64,000 bases of DNA from Actinomycetes bacterium. GTDB taxonomy: Bacteria > Actinomycetota > Acidimicrobiia > Acidimicrobiales > Ilumatobacteraceae. The notes beneath the pieces are model-generated. The model searched no databases, had not been told where the DNA came from, and saw only the letters and a program-made list of their open reading frames with translations. A program made the translations under genes and the position numbers. Every line of letters begins with the position of its first letter. Position 1 is the first letter of the stretch. Shown one piece after another: positions 16,724 through 25,005 of this stretch. Location of the stretch: positions 868,001 to 932,000 of the forward strand of contig JAIOPC010000014.1 in assembly GCA_021414085.1 (NCBI GenBank). Direction: 5' to 3'.

Positions 16724-17599
16724 ATGGCGGCGATGAACCGTTGGCTGATAGGCGCCCGACCACGAACACTGCCCGCGGCCGTTGTGCCCGTCGCGCTCGG
16801 CGCAGCTGCGGCGGTGGGCGAAGGCGGTGCCGTTTGGTGGCGCGTTGGTGGCGCGCTCGTGGTCAGCCTCGCGCTGCAGGTTGGCGTCAACTATGCCAAC
16901 GACTACAGCGATGGCGTACGCGGCACCGACGCTGTGCGTGTTGGCCCAACGCGACTCGTCGCCAGTGGTTTGGCCACAGCATCGGCGGTCAAACGCGCCG
17001 CGCTCGTCGCGTTTGGCGCAGCAGCACTCAGCGGGTTGGCCTTGGCCGCTGTCACAAGCTGGTGGCTGTTGGCTGTCGGTCTCGCCGCGTTGCTGGCGGG
17101 TTGGGGTTACACGGGTGGGCCAAAGCCCTACGGCTACTTCGGTCTCGGCGAACTCTTTGTCTTTGTGTTCTTCGGTCTGGTGGCGACGACCGGCACAACG
17201 TTTGTCGTGTGCGAACGGATTACGGCCGTGTCGTGGCTCGCGGGTTGCGCTGCTGGCTGCCTGGCGTGCGCGCTCCTGGTCGTCAACAACCTTCGCGACA
17301 TTCCGACCGACCGAGTCGCAGGTAAGCGCACGTTGGCTGTTCGCATTGGCGATCGACCAACACGTGCGCTCTACATCGCGTTACTCATTGCCGCGTTCGG
17401 ACTCGTTGCCGCGATCGCGGTGGGCGGTCGCCCGTGGGCGCTGCTCGGGTTGGTCGGGATTGCCTTGGCGATCAAGCCGGTGCGCACGATTGTCGGTGGC
17501 GCCCAGGGTGGCGCATTGATCGCTGTGCTCGGTGGTACCGGCAAGGTGCAGTTGGCGACTGGATTGCTCGCCGCGATCGGTGTTGCGCTCGGCGGCTGA
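16724..17599 (+). CDS. menA: 1,4-Dihydroxy-2-naphthoate polyprenyltransferase
   Basis: A 291-residue UbiA-superfamily membrane protein with about eight to nine helices. The prenyl-diphosphate/Mg site is seen as NYANDYSDGVRGTD (residues 57-70), followed by GPTRLVASG, which is characteristic of MenA; the second Asp-rich loop is NNLRDIPTDRVAGKRTL. It attaches the polyprenyl tail to DHNA in the membrane. The ATG at 16724 or 16733 may be used. Either start leaves almost no room for a separate promoter from menE. Convergent with menH, 15 bases apart. Confidence 0.93.
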   Translation: MAAMNRWLIGARPRTLPAAVVPVALGAAAAVGEGGAVWWRVGGALVVSLALQVGVNYANDYSDGVRGTDAVRVGPTRLVASGLATASAVKRAALVAFGAAALSGLALAAVTSWWLLAVGLAALLAGWGYTGGPKPYGYFGLGELFVFVFFGLVATTGTTFVVCERITAVSWLAGCAAGCLACALLVVNNLRDIPTDRVAGKRTLAVRIGDRPTRALYIALLIAAFGLVAAIAVGGRPWALLGLVGIALAIKPVRTIVGGAQGGALIAVLGGTGKVQLATGLLAAIGVALGG

Positions 17600-17614
17600 A
17601 TCGGGCGCTGCGCG

Positions 17615-18409
17615 TCAAACCGGCGCGACGGCCGCGAGGATCGACTGCAGCACGAAGACCGGCTGTTGCAGATGGGCAGCGTGCCCTGCATTCGGCACCA
17701 GCAACGCTCTGCCTTGAGGGATCGCGGCGGCGATCTGTTCCGCTAGCGCCGCGAACTTCTCATCGCGTTCTCCCGCAATAGCGAGTACGGGTGAGTTGAT
17801 CTCTCTCAGCCGCGGCCACAGCGAGGTCTGCGCACCAGAACCCGCCAGGCGCAAACTGCTGGTGAGACCTTCGACCGTGTTGCGCCGACGATCGGCCAGA
17901 TCCTCGTCGGTCACCACAAGGTCGCTGAAGAGTGGTTGTGTAACCCATTCGCGAAGAAAAGCATCGAGACCTATCTCTGCCATGCGTGTCTCGATGACAT
18001 CGTCGGCCTCGCGTCGCCGCGCGCGTTCGTCGGCGTCGGCAATACCTGCCGTGGCCCCGATCAGGACTACGGACTTGGTGAGATGGGGGTACATCAACGC
18101 GAGGTGCAGTGCGGCCCGGCCGCCGAGGCTGTAGCCGACATACGTGCCGGGCCCGCCGATCGCCGCGACCATGTCGGCCGTGCGCCGCAAGTCGGCGCGC
18201 ACCCCGCCCGAGTCGCCGTGGCCGGGCAGGTCGATGACAACGGTGTGGTTCCCGGCGGCGGCCACCTGCTCGGCCAACGGCTTCCACGAGTTGCGCGTTT
18301 GTGTGAAGCCGTGAAGGAACACGACCTTGGGCCCACGCGGGTCGCCGAGCTGCTCGGCCCCAAGCGGACCCGATAGCGGGGACCATTGCAGGTGCGATGC
18401 GTCAGACAT
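17615..18409 (-). CDS. menH: Alpha/beta hydrolase, probable MenH (SHCHC synthase)
   Basis: 264 residues with an alpha/beta-hydrolase fold: oxyanion motif VFLHGFTQTRNSW, nucleophile Ser in VGYSLGGR, Asp in AGERDEKF and His in PNAGHAAH. The HGF-T-(G/Q) and (G)YS(M/L)GGR patterns resemble MenH, which eliminates pyruvate from the MenD product to give SHCHC. Neighbouring menA, menE and menD support this, although many related hydrolases have other roles. The upstream DsbA-like gene overlaps its start by 8 bases. Confidence 0.78.
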   Translation of the reverse strand: MSDASHLQWSPLSGPLGAEQLGDPRGPKVVFLHGFTQTRNSWKPLAEQVAAAGNHTVVIDLPGHGDSGGVRADLRRTADMVAAIGGPGTYVGYSLGGRAALHLALMYPHLTKSVVLIGATAGIADADERARRREADDVIETRMAEIGLDAFLREWVTQPLFSDLVVTDEDLADRRRNTVEGLTSSLRLAGSGAQTSLWPRLREINSPVLAIAGERDEKFAALAEQIAAAIPQGRALLVPNAGHAAHLQQPVFVLQSILAAVAPV

Positions 18410-19064
18410 TGGTTGTCTCCAAGTTCTTCGCTAGTAGTCGGCGGACGACATTGACGAATGTTTCGGGGTCTTGCGCACCGGGCACCATCCAGCGGCCGTC
18501 GAACACAAAGGTCGGGACCGCAGTGATCTCCGCCTCAGCGGCGATTTGCAGCAACGTCTGCACCTCGGCGCTGCCGTCCTCGCTGTTCAGAAAGTCGCGA
18601 ACAGCATCGGGGGCCATTCCGACATCCTGTGCACAGTTGGCAAGCGTCGCTATATCGCCGATATCGAGGCCTTCGCAGAAGTAGGCCCGCATCAGTCGTT
18701 CCTTCAACGCGTACTGATTGCCGGTGGCTTCCGCCAACCACAGCAGGCGGTGGGCGAGAAGGGTGTTGGCGCGCAATGCCAGATCCATACGGAACTCGAG
18801 ACCTTCGCCAGCAGCGACGGTGGTGACGTGGTCGATGATCTGGGCTGCGCGCTCCTCGCCGCCGAACTTCTTGGCGTATGCCTCGACAACGGGCACGGAC
18901 TTGCCAGGTGACGCTGTCGGATCGAGTTGGTAGGGGCGGAACACGACCTTCAGGTCGACTTCGTCGCGCAGCGCGGCTGCGGCCGCTTCCCACCTTCGCT
19001 TGCCGATGTAGCACCAAGGGCAGATGACGTCGGACCAAATCTCGACTGTTAGCGATGGACGCAC
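18402..19064 (-). CDS. DsbA-family oxidoreductase (FrnE-like)
   Basis: About 220 residues. It starts with a thioredoxin-fold strand and the redox motif CPWC (SDVICPWCYIGKRRWE), and ends with the cis-Pro region ITAVPTFVFDGRWMVPGAQ. This is the FrnE/2-hydroxychromene-2-carboxylate isomerase-like DsbA group. No signal peptide or membrane helix is seen, so it is cytosolic. GTG 19064 is chosen; an ATG at 19097 is possible but overlaps the divergent menD start. It overlaps menH by 8 bases, so the two share a transcript, but no biochemical link to menaquinone is evident. Confidence 0.82.
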   Translation of the reverse strand: MRPSLTVEIWSDVICPWCYIGKRRWEAAAAALRDEVDLKVVFRPYQLDPTASPGKSVPVVEAYAKKFGGEERAAQIIDHVTTVAAGEGLEFRMDLALRANTLLAHRLLWLAEATGNQYALKERLMRAYFCEGLDIGDIATLANCAQDVGMAPDAVRDFLNSEDGSAEVQTLLQIAAEAEITAVPTFVFDGRWMVPGAQDPETFVNVVRRLLAKNLETTNV

Positions 19065-19095
19065 GGGTTCACGATACGCCCCTATCGTTGCGACC

Positions 19096-20757
19096 ATGAC
19101 GCGGGCGCCGGAGGATGTGCAAGCAACGTTCTGCGCCACCCTGGTTGATCAATGGGTGCGGATGGGGCTGCGCCATGCAGTGGTCGCACCCGGCTCGCGC
19201 AGCACTCCAATGGCGCTGGCTTTGGCCGAGCGATCCGATGTTGCGCTGCAGATCGCGCACGACGAGCGCTCGGCGGCATTCATCGCTCTCGGGATTGGTT
19301 TGGCAACCCACGTGCCAGCGGCGCTGCTGTGCACCAGCGGCACAGCTGCAACGCACTTCCATGCGGCCGTCGTAGAAGCCGACTTGTCGGGCGTTCCGCT
19401 GCTGGTGCTGACCGCGGATCGCCCGCCCGAGTTGCAAGGCATAGGAGCGCCGCAGACCATCAACCAAGTGCGGTTGTACGGCGATGTTGTGCGCTGCTTT
19501 GCAGACCCAGGCGTGGCCGAAGGCGGCGAGGCGTCGACCTGGCGCGAGATGGCTGCGCACTGGTGGGCGCTGGCGACCGGCCGCGATGCCGGGCCAGTGC
19601 ACGTCAACCTGCAGTTCCGCGAGCCCCTCGTAGGCGTCGCTGGTGAATTGCCGCCAGCAATTGCGTTGGCGGACGGGCCCGGTGAGTTGCCGTCACAGGA
19701 ACTCGCCACAGTCGCGACCTTGCTGACCGGCAAGCGAGGGCTGATCATTGCGGGCGGCGGCGTGTCCGATGCTGCATCGGTCGCGGCATTGGCGAACATG
19801 TTGCAGTGGCCAGTGTTTGCCGACCCACGCTCGGGTTGCCGTGGCCTGGCGCAGGCCGTGAGTTGTTTCGACGCGATCCTGCGAGCCACTCCGTTTGCTG
19901 CCGCGCACAGACCGGAAGTGGTCTTGCACCTTGGCGAGCCTCCTGCGTCGAAAGTGCTCGGCCAATGGCTGCAGGCTGGCAGCGCCGTTCACGTTCATGT
20001 GCACGAGCAGCGGCGCACAATCGATCCGCTCCGGCTTGTTACGCACCGCATCACTTGCGACACGACGAGTTTCTGCAACGAACTGTCCGCGCTGCTGAGC
20101 CCAGCGACCGAAACAACGTGGTTAGCCGATTGGCGACGCGCCGAGCAGCTCGGACAGCAAACGATCGATGCCACTGTCGCGGCTCGCTCGCTTTCGGAGC
20201 CCCAGGTTGCTCGCCTTCTCAGCGATGGCGCACAGCTGGTCGTGTCCTCGTCGATGCCGGTGCGTGATGTCGAGTGGTTCGGCCAATCGGGATCGACCAC
20301 GCGGGTGTACTCGAACCGCGGTGCAAACGGAATCGACGGCGTCATCGCTACTGCGATCGGCGTTGCTGTCGGGTCGGGCGACAAGACGGTGGTGTTGCTC
20401 GGCGACGTCGCGTTCTGTCACGACCAGTCGTCGTTGACCGCGCTCGCCGCGCGCCGGCTGCCAATCACCATCGTGGTCGTCGATAACGATGGCGGCGGCA
20501 TCTTCTCGTTCTTGCCGCAAGCAACGACGCTGCCGTCGGAACGATTCGAGCAATTGTTCGGTACACCACATGGCACCGACATTGTCGCTGTTGCGCGTGC
20601 TCACGGGCTCGGCGCGACGACGGCAACCACCCTCGGCGAGTTGCGGGCTGCTCTCGCCGACGCCGCCGTCACCGTTGTGCGCGTGGCGTCAGATCGAACA
20701 CGCAACGTTGTGGAACACAACCGCATTAACGCCGCAGTAGCAGCTGCGATCAGTTAG
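19096..20757 (+). CDS. menD: 2-Succinyl-5-enolpyruvyl-6-hydroxy-3-cyclohexene-1-carboxylate synthase
   Basis: About 553 residues of thiamine-diphosphate enzyme. The N-terminal domain has VVAPGSRSTPMALAL, which binds isochorismate in MenD, and the catalytic-Glu strand region HDERSAAFIALGIG. The C-terminal TPP motif is GDVAFCHDQSSL ... DNDGGGIFSFLPQA. MenD joins isochorismate with 2-oxoglutarate, the first committed menaquinone step. The ATG at 19096 is where homology begins. The last ~109 coding bases are repeated at 22899-23007 downstream, as the end of a duplicated segment. Confidence 0.95.
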   Translation: MTRAPEDVQATFCATLVDQWVRMGLRHAVVAPGSRSTPMALALAERSDVALQIAHDERSAAFIALGIGLATHVPAALLCTSGTAATHFHAAVVEADLSGVPLLVLTADRPPELQGIGAPQTINQVRLYGDVVRCFADPGVAEGGEASTWREMAAHWWALATGRDAGPVHVNLQFREPLVGVAGELPPAIALADGPGELPSQELATVATLLTGKRGLIIAGGGVSDAASVAALANMLQWPVFADPRSGCRGLAQAVSCFDAILRATPFAAAHRPEVVLHLGEPPASKVLGQWLQAGSAVHVHVHEQRRTIDPLRLVTHRITCDTTSFCNELSALLSPATETTWLADWRRAEQLGQQTIDATVAARSLSEPQVARLLSDGAQLVVSSSMPVRDVEWFGQSGSTTRVYSNRGANGIDGVIATAIGVAVGSGDKTVVLLGDVAFCHDQSSLTALAARRLPITIVVVDNDGGGIFSFLPQATTLPSERFEQLFGTPHGTDIVAVARAHGLGATTATTLGELRAALADAAVTVVRVASDRTRNVVEHNRINAAVAAAIS

Positions 20758-20771
20758 GGCGGCGGGCCGGC
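20649..20771 (+). repeat. menD 3'-end direct repeat, copy 1 (within menD)
   Basis: These 123 bases (last 36 codons of menD, its TAG stop and 14 following bases) match 22899-23021 without indels and with six mismatches. It is the left boundary of the unit carrying the lipoprotein gene. Confidence 0.9.
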
Positions 20772-20826
20772 ATCCTGGGCCTGAAGGCCTCAGTGAGCCG
20801 CTTTGGTCAATGACTACCATCAAGCT

Positions 20827-22824
20827 ATGCGGCAAACCGTTCGACGTCTGATGGCCCCTGTTCTCTTGCTTCTCATTTCTTGCTCAGGTTCCCATTCAGA
20901 TGAAGGGGTCGCCTCAACTTCGCCGGAATCCGCCGTGCTGGAGCCGGGTCGCATTCTGGATCTGGAATCGGATCTCGATCCGTTGACCGACGAGTTGGCC
21001 GCCATTCGCGAGGGCACCGATGGGTCACTGCCGATGCAAGATGCGCTTGATCTATTTGCCTCGGCATTCGGAGAAATGCCCGGTGGGAACGCCGCGCGAT
21101 TTGAGGGATCCACGGAATTCGCCGAGCTCGCAATACGCGAAGTCATGCGGCATTGGCAGGAGTTGACCAGCGAACAGCAAGACACCGTGCGGGCGTTGAG
21201 AGGAAATCCGGGACAAGCGTCCTCGTTACTCGCCTCGCCGCCCGATACGACCTCCGACTCGGAACTGGAGGCTGCGAAGGCTTTGGCAGCGGAGGCGCAG
21301 GCCGCAATAGCAGCCAGGCTCGGAATCGAGCTGCCGTTTCCAATTGAGATCTCGCTCGTCCACCATCTTGGAGCGCTTCACCCTGAACTCGTTCCCCCTG
21401 GAAGCACCGGCATCGCAGGAATGACGTGGCCGCTCGATGAGGACGGAGAACTCGCAATGACCGGAGGCGACGTGGTCCGTTGTGCCATCGATCTACAGCC
21501 ACCCGTCAATCCCGGCACCGTCTACCACGAGATCTTCCACTGCTTCCAGTACGCACTCACCGGTGACGCTTCTCTCTACTGGTCCATACCAGGTTGGATC
21601 TCTGAGGGTTCAGCCGTTTGGGCCACCAACGAATTTGTAGATGATTACCGAACGCCATGGATCTTTCAGCAGTGGATACTCAGCACACGCTCTCTCTACT
21701 CGATGTCGTACGAAGCGTTCGGCTATTACCTGGTTCTCGATTCAATGGGAGTCTCCACGTGGGATGTCATCGGCGACATGCTGACTTCTGGTGGCAACGA
21801 AGCGGCCGTCGCCGCAAGTGGACTCGAGCCCATGCGGGTTCTGTCACGAGTCGTAACGTCAAAAGCGCGAGCTCGTAGTGTCTCCGGTTTGCCGGTGTCG
21901 GATATATGGGACTTTTCCGCGGCGAATGTTCCGAGGGACGGCTACTTCACTGATGCGACGGTCTCCCCAGGTTCGCCAAGTCAGGCACGGTTCGGTTTGC
22001 GGGCGTTCGCAGCCGCGCCGGTCGAAGTTATCCATGTGGAGCGAGGCAGCGTTCTACAGGTAGCTCTCCACGGCGACGTCGGCGCCTTGGAGTTTTTTGG
22101 CCAGCAACCGATCGAATGGAACGACAGCCTGGTGCGAAGTTTCTGCCTGGACGAAGGTGGCTGCGTTTGCGGCGCCGATGAACTTGAGCATGGCGCGCAG
22201 GACCTAATTCTTGGGGTTGGGCAACTCCACGGAGGATCAGCCCGTGTCGACGTTCGTGTTGCTGACATCGCATTCACCGATGGCAACTGGGCTGGAACAA
22301 TTTCCTCCCCGGATCTCACGATCAGTGGCGCTGCCGGAAGCGGATTTCGACCAGGAGCCGAAGCGGCGATCAACTTCACCGTTGAAGATGGTGCCGTCAC
22401 TTCCGGAACCTACGGACTGCAGTTCCCCGCCATCTTCGACTCGCCAGTGGGGACCGGCAGCGGAGTCGTATCGATAGCCGGTCAAGTCGTCGGCTGCGGA
22501 TATGCCCCTGAACTGGAACCCACCACGCTCGTCATCGACGCAACAGTCGAACTCTCGGCAGGCTTCTCAATTCCAATGCAGGCCGAGATCGACTTTGCCG
22601 CCGGCACCATCACCGTGGAGCAAGCCGGAGCCCCGCCACAAACACGACCGCTTGGCGACATAACTTCCACGTCGACGGGGTTCACTTCCTGGCTCATCGA
22701 AACCGGCAGCACTCCAACAAACCGGGTCGGCCAACTCGAGGCCACTGCAGAGCTAGCAACGATGACCGCAGCAGGATTCGCCGTCGGCGACTTTCAATTC
22801 AGATTCGACATCAGTCGCGCCTAA
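20827..22824 (+). CDS. Lipoprotein with HExxH zinc-peptidase-like motif (cargo gene between menD and menF)
   Basis: About 665 residues with no family I can name. A lipoprotein signal peptide ends in LLLLISC (Cys19). The middle has HEIFH (residues 234-238), followed by PGWISEGSAVWA with Glu260; HExxH plus a downstream EGxAxW Glu is the arrangement of gluzincin-type (peptidase MA) zinc proteases. The C-terminal ~300 residues look beta-rich, with Cys pairs (CLDEGGCVCG). The ATG at 20827 is preferred because it starts the signal peptide. Codon use is less GC-extreme than in menD. The gene lies between two copies of the menD tail, so it looks acquired. Confidence 0.75.
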   Translation: MRQTVRRLMAPVLLLLISCSGSHSDEGVASTSPESAVLEPGRILDLESDLDPLTDELAAIREGTDGSLPMQDALDLFASAFGEMPGGNAARFEGSTEFAELAIREVMRHWQELTSEQQDTVRALRGNPGQASSLLASPPDTTSDSELEAAKALAAEAQAAIAARLGIELPFPIEISLVHHLGALHPELVPPGSTGIAGMTWPLDEDGELAMTGGDVVRCAIDLQPPVNPGTVYHEIFHCFQYALTGDASLYWSIPGWISEGSAVWATNEFVDDYRTPWIFQQWILSTRSLYSMSYEAFGYYLVLDSMGVSTWDVIGDMLTSGGNEAAVAASGLEPMRVLSRVVTSKARARSVSGLPVSDIWDFSAANVPRDGYFTDATVSPGSPSQARFGLRAFAAAPVEVIHVERGSVLQVALHGDVGALEFFGQQPIEWNDSLVRSFCLDEGGCVCGADELEHGAQDLILGVGQLHGGSARVDVRVADIAFTDGNWAGTISSPDLTISGAAGSGFRPGAEAAINFTVEDGAVTSGTYGLQFPAIFDSPVGTGSGVVSIAGQVVGCGYAPELEPTTLVIDATVELSAGFSIPMQAEIDFAAGTITVEQAGAPPQTRPLGDITSTSTGFTSWLIETGSTPTNRVGQLEATAELATMTAAGFAVGDFQFRFDISRA

Positions 22825-22870
22825 CTCGTTAGCAAACACAATCCGTGCCGCGTGAACGTTGCCCCCACGA

Positions 22871-22900
22871 GTCGACTATGGCGGCACGATCGCGCTCAGC
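22871..22900 (-). pseudogene. Remnant of a menF 3' end
   Basis: These 30 bases match 23827-23856, the end of menF, at 26 positions. Read on the minus strand they encode LSAIVPP followed by TAG, compared with LSAIVRP and TAG in menF. The remnant joins directly to the menD-tail copy that begins at 22899 and marks the right end of the first cargo unit. Confidence 0.75.
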
Positions 22901-23021
22901 TCTCGCCGACGCTGCCATCAGCGTTGTGCGCGTGGCATCAGATCGAACACGCAACGTTGTGGAACACAACCGCATTAACGCAGCAGTAGCAGCTGCGATC
23001 AGTTAAGGCGGCGGGCCGGCA
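22899..23021 (+). pseudogene. Remnant of a menD 3' end (direct repeat, copy 2)
   Basis: This stretch is 117/123 identical to 20649-20771. It keeps the menD frame to a TAA stop (23005-23007), with mostly synonymous or conservative changes (two of six alter an amino acid: Val to Ile, Thr to Ser). That pattern suggests the copy came from a related functional menD and did not decay in place. It overlaps the last codons of the M50 peptidase gene on the other strand. Confidence 0.88.
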
Positions 23022-23760
23022 CCCCGATGTGGAGTTTGGAAGACTCGGATGCGAACGACTCCGAGAGTCGGCCGCGGAGACCGTCGTCGAACAAAGTCTG
23101 TTCCATGACCTGCAACTTGCGATCGTCGATCTGCAACTTGCGATCGTCGACTGCCTCAACGGCCGGTGTGCGGGCCTGACGACGTGCTTGCTTGATGATC
23201 GATCCGTCATTGCCTTGCACTGGAACAAGGTTGTAAACGCCGAGGCAAGCCTGGATCGTCCCCGCGAAGAGGCAGAACGCAGTCAAAGGAGCGTTGGCGC
23301 GGAAGGTCAACCACACCACAGCGAAACTCGCAGCGGTGACTAGATCGCTCGCGGGTCCGGCCACCGCCATTACTGCCCATGCCCTAGGCGTGTTAGAGGC
23401 TGCTGGCGCACGGAAGAAGACGTAGGGCCGGTTGCCAACACCGAAACCGGTCAGCTTCAGACCCACCTGCCGACCGGCCAGAGCGTGAGACGTCTCATGC
23501 AGGACGGGCCCGATGAACGCCACCCAGACCATCGCGGCCGCGATGCCGAGCAACACGGATTCACCTGACAAGCGCCAGGCCCACACGAAGATGGTGATAA
23601 GGCTCACCCACGCCAGAATCCCGCGCAGGGCACCAGCGTGCAACCGAAACCGGTTGCGCTGCCACACAACCCTGCCCGCCGGTACGAAACCGATCGGCGA
23701 CCAGCGACCGGCAGAGTCCCAATTGGGATGGTTGCTCGTCGCGTTTTCACCGATGGACAT
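22999..23760 (-). CDS. M50-family (site-2-protease-like) membrane metallopeptidase
   Basis: 253 residues. Hydrophobic helices flank the zinc motif HETSH (residues 88-92), and the second conserved site NLVPVQGNDG (177-186) matches the N-x-x-P-x-x-x-x-D-G of site-2 proteases. This suggests an intramembrane or membrane-embedded protease without PDZ or CBS domains. Near the C-terminus DDRKLQ is tandemly repeated (205-218), from a 21-base DNA duplication at 23110-23151. The last codons run into the menD-tail remnant, so the C-terminus was probably altered by the rearrangement. It lies 71 bases after menF on the same strand. Confidence 0.82.
   Translation of the reverse strand: MSIGENATSNHPNWDSAGRWSPIGFVPAGRVVWQRNRFRLHAGALRGILAWVSLITIFVWAWRLSGESVLLGIAAAMVWVAFIGPVLHETSHALAGRQVGLKLTGFGVGNRPYVFFRAPAASNTPRAWAVMAVAGPASDLVTAASFAVVWLTFRANAPLTAFCLFAGTIQACLGVYNLVPVQGNDGSIIKQARRQARTPAVEAVDDRKLQIDDRKLQVMEQTLFDDGLRGRLSESFASESSKLHIGVPARRLN
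23110..23151. repeat. 21-bp tandem duplication inside the M50 gene
   Basis: CTGCAACTTGCGATCGTCGA occurs at 23110-23129 and 23131-23150, giving two 21-base units. In the minus-strand protein this doubles the heptad-like peptide (I/V)DDRKLQ. The frame is kept. Confidence 0.9.
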
Positions 23761-23831
23761 GAAAGCCTCATCGGCCTGTCAAGCGAGCACCTTGAATCCG
23801 TCGCGAGGACGACTCGGCTCGCGCGGGTCGA

Positions 23832-25004
23832 CTAGGGGCGGACGATCGCGCTCAGCATGGCCTGCAGCTTCGCTTGCGTTTCGGCGAGCTCGCTGAGGGG
23901 ATCGCTTTCGGCGACGATTCCGCCGCCAGCCACCAAGCGGGCTTGCCGTCGATCCGCCGAAAGTTCTGCGCAACGAATCGCAACCGCCCACGTGCCGTCG
24001 CCGGCGGCGTCGACCCAACCGACCGCGCCGCCGTAGCGACCGCGGGTGAAGCCCTCGGCACGCGCGATCAATGCGAGCGCCTCGTCGCGGGGGAACCCGC
24101 CGAGTGCGGGCGTGGGCGAGAGCGCCCGCACCAGATCCAGCACGTGTGGTCGCGGATCGCTGAGCTGACCCTCTAGCGCAGTGCCGAGGTGCTGCACATT
24201 GGCGACGCTGATGATTGATGGTTCCGGCTCCCAATCGAGGAAGCTGCAAAAGGGCAACAACGTGTCGTGGATCATGTCGATCACTACTCGGTGCTCGATC
24301 TGGTTCTTCTCGCTGGCGAGCAGTTCTGCAGCTGCTCGCCGATCTGTCTCCGGGTCGCCGGTGCGAGCGGTCGTGCCCGCGAGCGGGTGACAGCGAACCG
24401 TGTTTCCTTCGACTGCGATCAGCAACTCCGGCGACGCACCAATGAACCCGTCGACGGAGTACCGGTAGCTGCTGCCGAAACTGGCTTTCAGTCGCCGCAG
24501 CACCGCATGCACATCGATGGGCTCCGGGCTCGTCACGATGACTTCGCGGGCAATGACCGCCTTCGTCAACAGGCCGTCGCGTACTGCGTTGCGCGCAGTG
24601 GTGACGGCAGCGAGGTAGTGATCTACGTCTGTTAGCGGTGCGACAGTGAACGCCTGCGCCTTCGGTTCCGGACGCGATGCAGGAGGCTCGAATGTCGCCC
24701 CATCGATCATGGTCACCCAGCGGCGTCCATCGGCATCCTTGCCGACGACGACCTGCGGTATCACGAGTTCGCATGGTGCGCCGGGCTCGAACGGAATCGA
24801 ACCAATCGCAAGCGGATGAACGTCGCCTACCTCATCGATGTGATCGATCGCTGACAACGCGACAGCAACGTCGCCGAGTGGAACGCGAGCCGCGACACCG
24901 CGACCGGCGATGCCGACACCATCGCGTACGAACAAGTAGCCGTCTCCGGCGGCAACGTCGTTGAGGTCGACATCTTCGACGAGTGGTCGAGTGTGTGCGC
25001 GCAT
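23832..25004 (-). CDS. menF: Isochorismate synthase (MenF/EntC type)
   Basis: A 390-residue chorismate-utilising enzyme: FIGASPELLI, RCHPLAGTTARTGD, SEKNQIEHRVVIDMI, TPALGGFPRDEAL, and C-terminal YGGAVGWVD ... RLVAGGGIVAESDP. The HPLAGT and GGFP elements and the lack of an amidotransferase partner indicate isochorismate synthase and not anthranilate or aminodeoxychorismate synthase. It supplies isochorismate to MenD. One base separates it from menG upstream, so the two form an operon. Its last bases recur as a remnant at 22871-22900. Confidence 0.9.
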   Translation of the reverse strand: MRAHTRPLVEDVDLNDVAAGDGYLFVRDGVGIAGRGVAARVPLGDVAVALSAIDHIDEVGDVHPLAIGSIPFEPGAPCELVIPQVVVGKDADGRRWVTMIDGATFEPPASRPEPKAQAFTVAPLTDVDHYLAAVTTARNAVRDGLLTKAVIAREVIVTSPEPIDVHAVLRRLKASFGSSYRYSVDGFIGASPELLIAVEGNTVRCHPLAGTTARTGDPETDRRAAAELLASEKNQIEHRVVIDMIHDTLLPFCSFLDWEPEPSIISVANVQHLGTALEGQLSDPRPHVLDLVRALSPTPALGGFPRDEALALIARAEGFTRGRYGGAVGWVDAAGDGTWAVAIRCAELSADRRQARLVAGGGIVAESDPLSELAETQAKLQAMLSAIVRP

Positions 25005-25005
25005 G

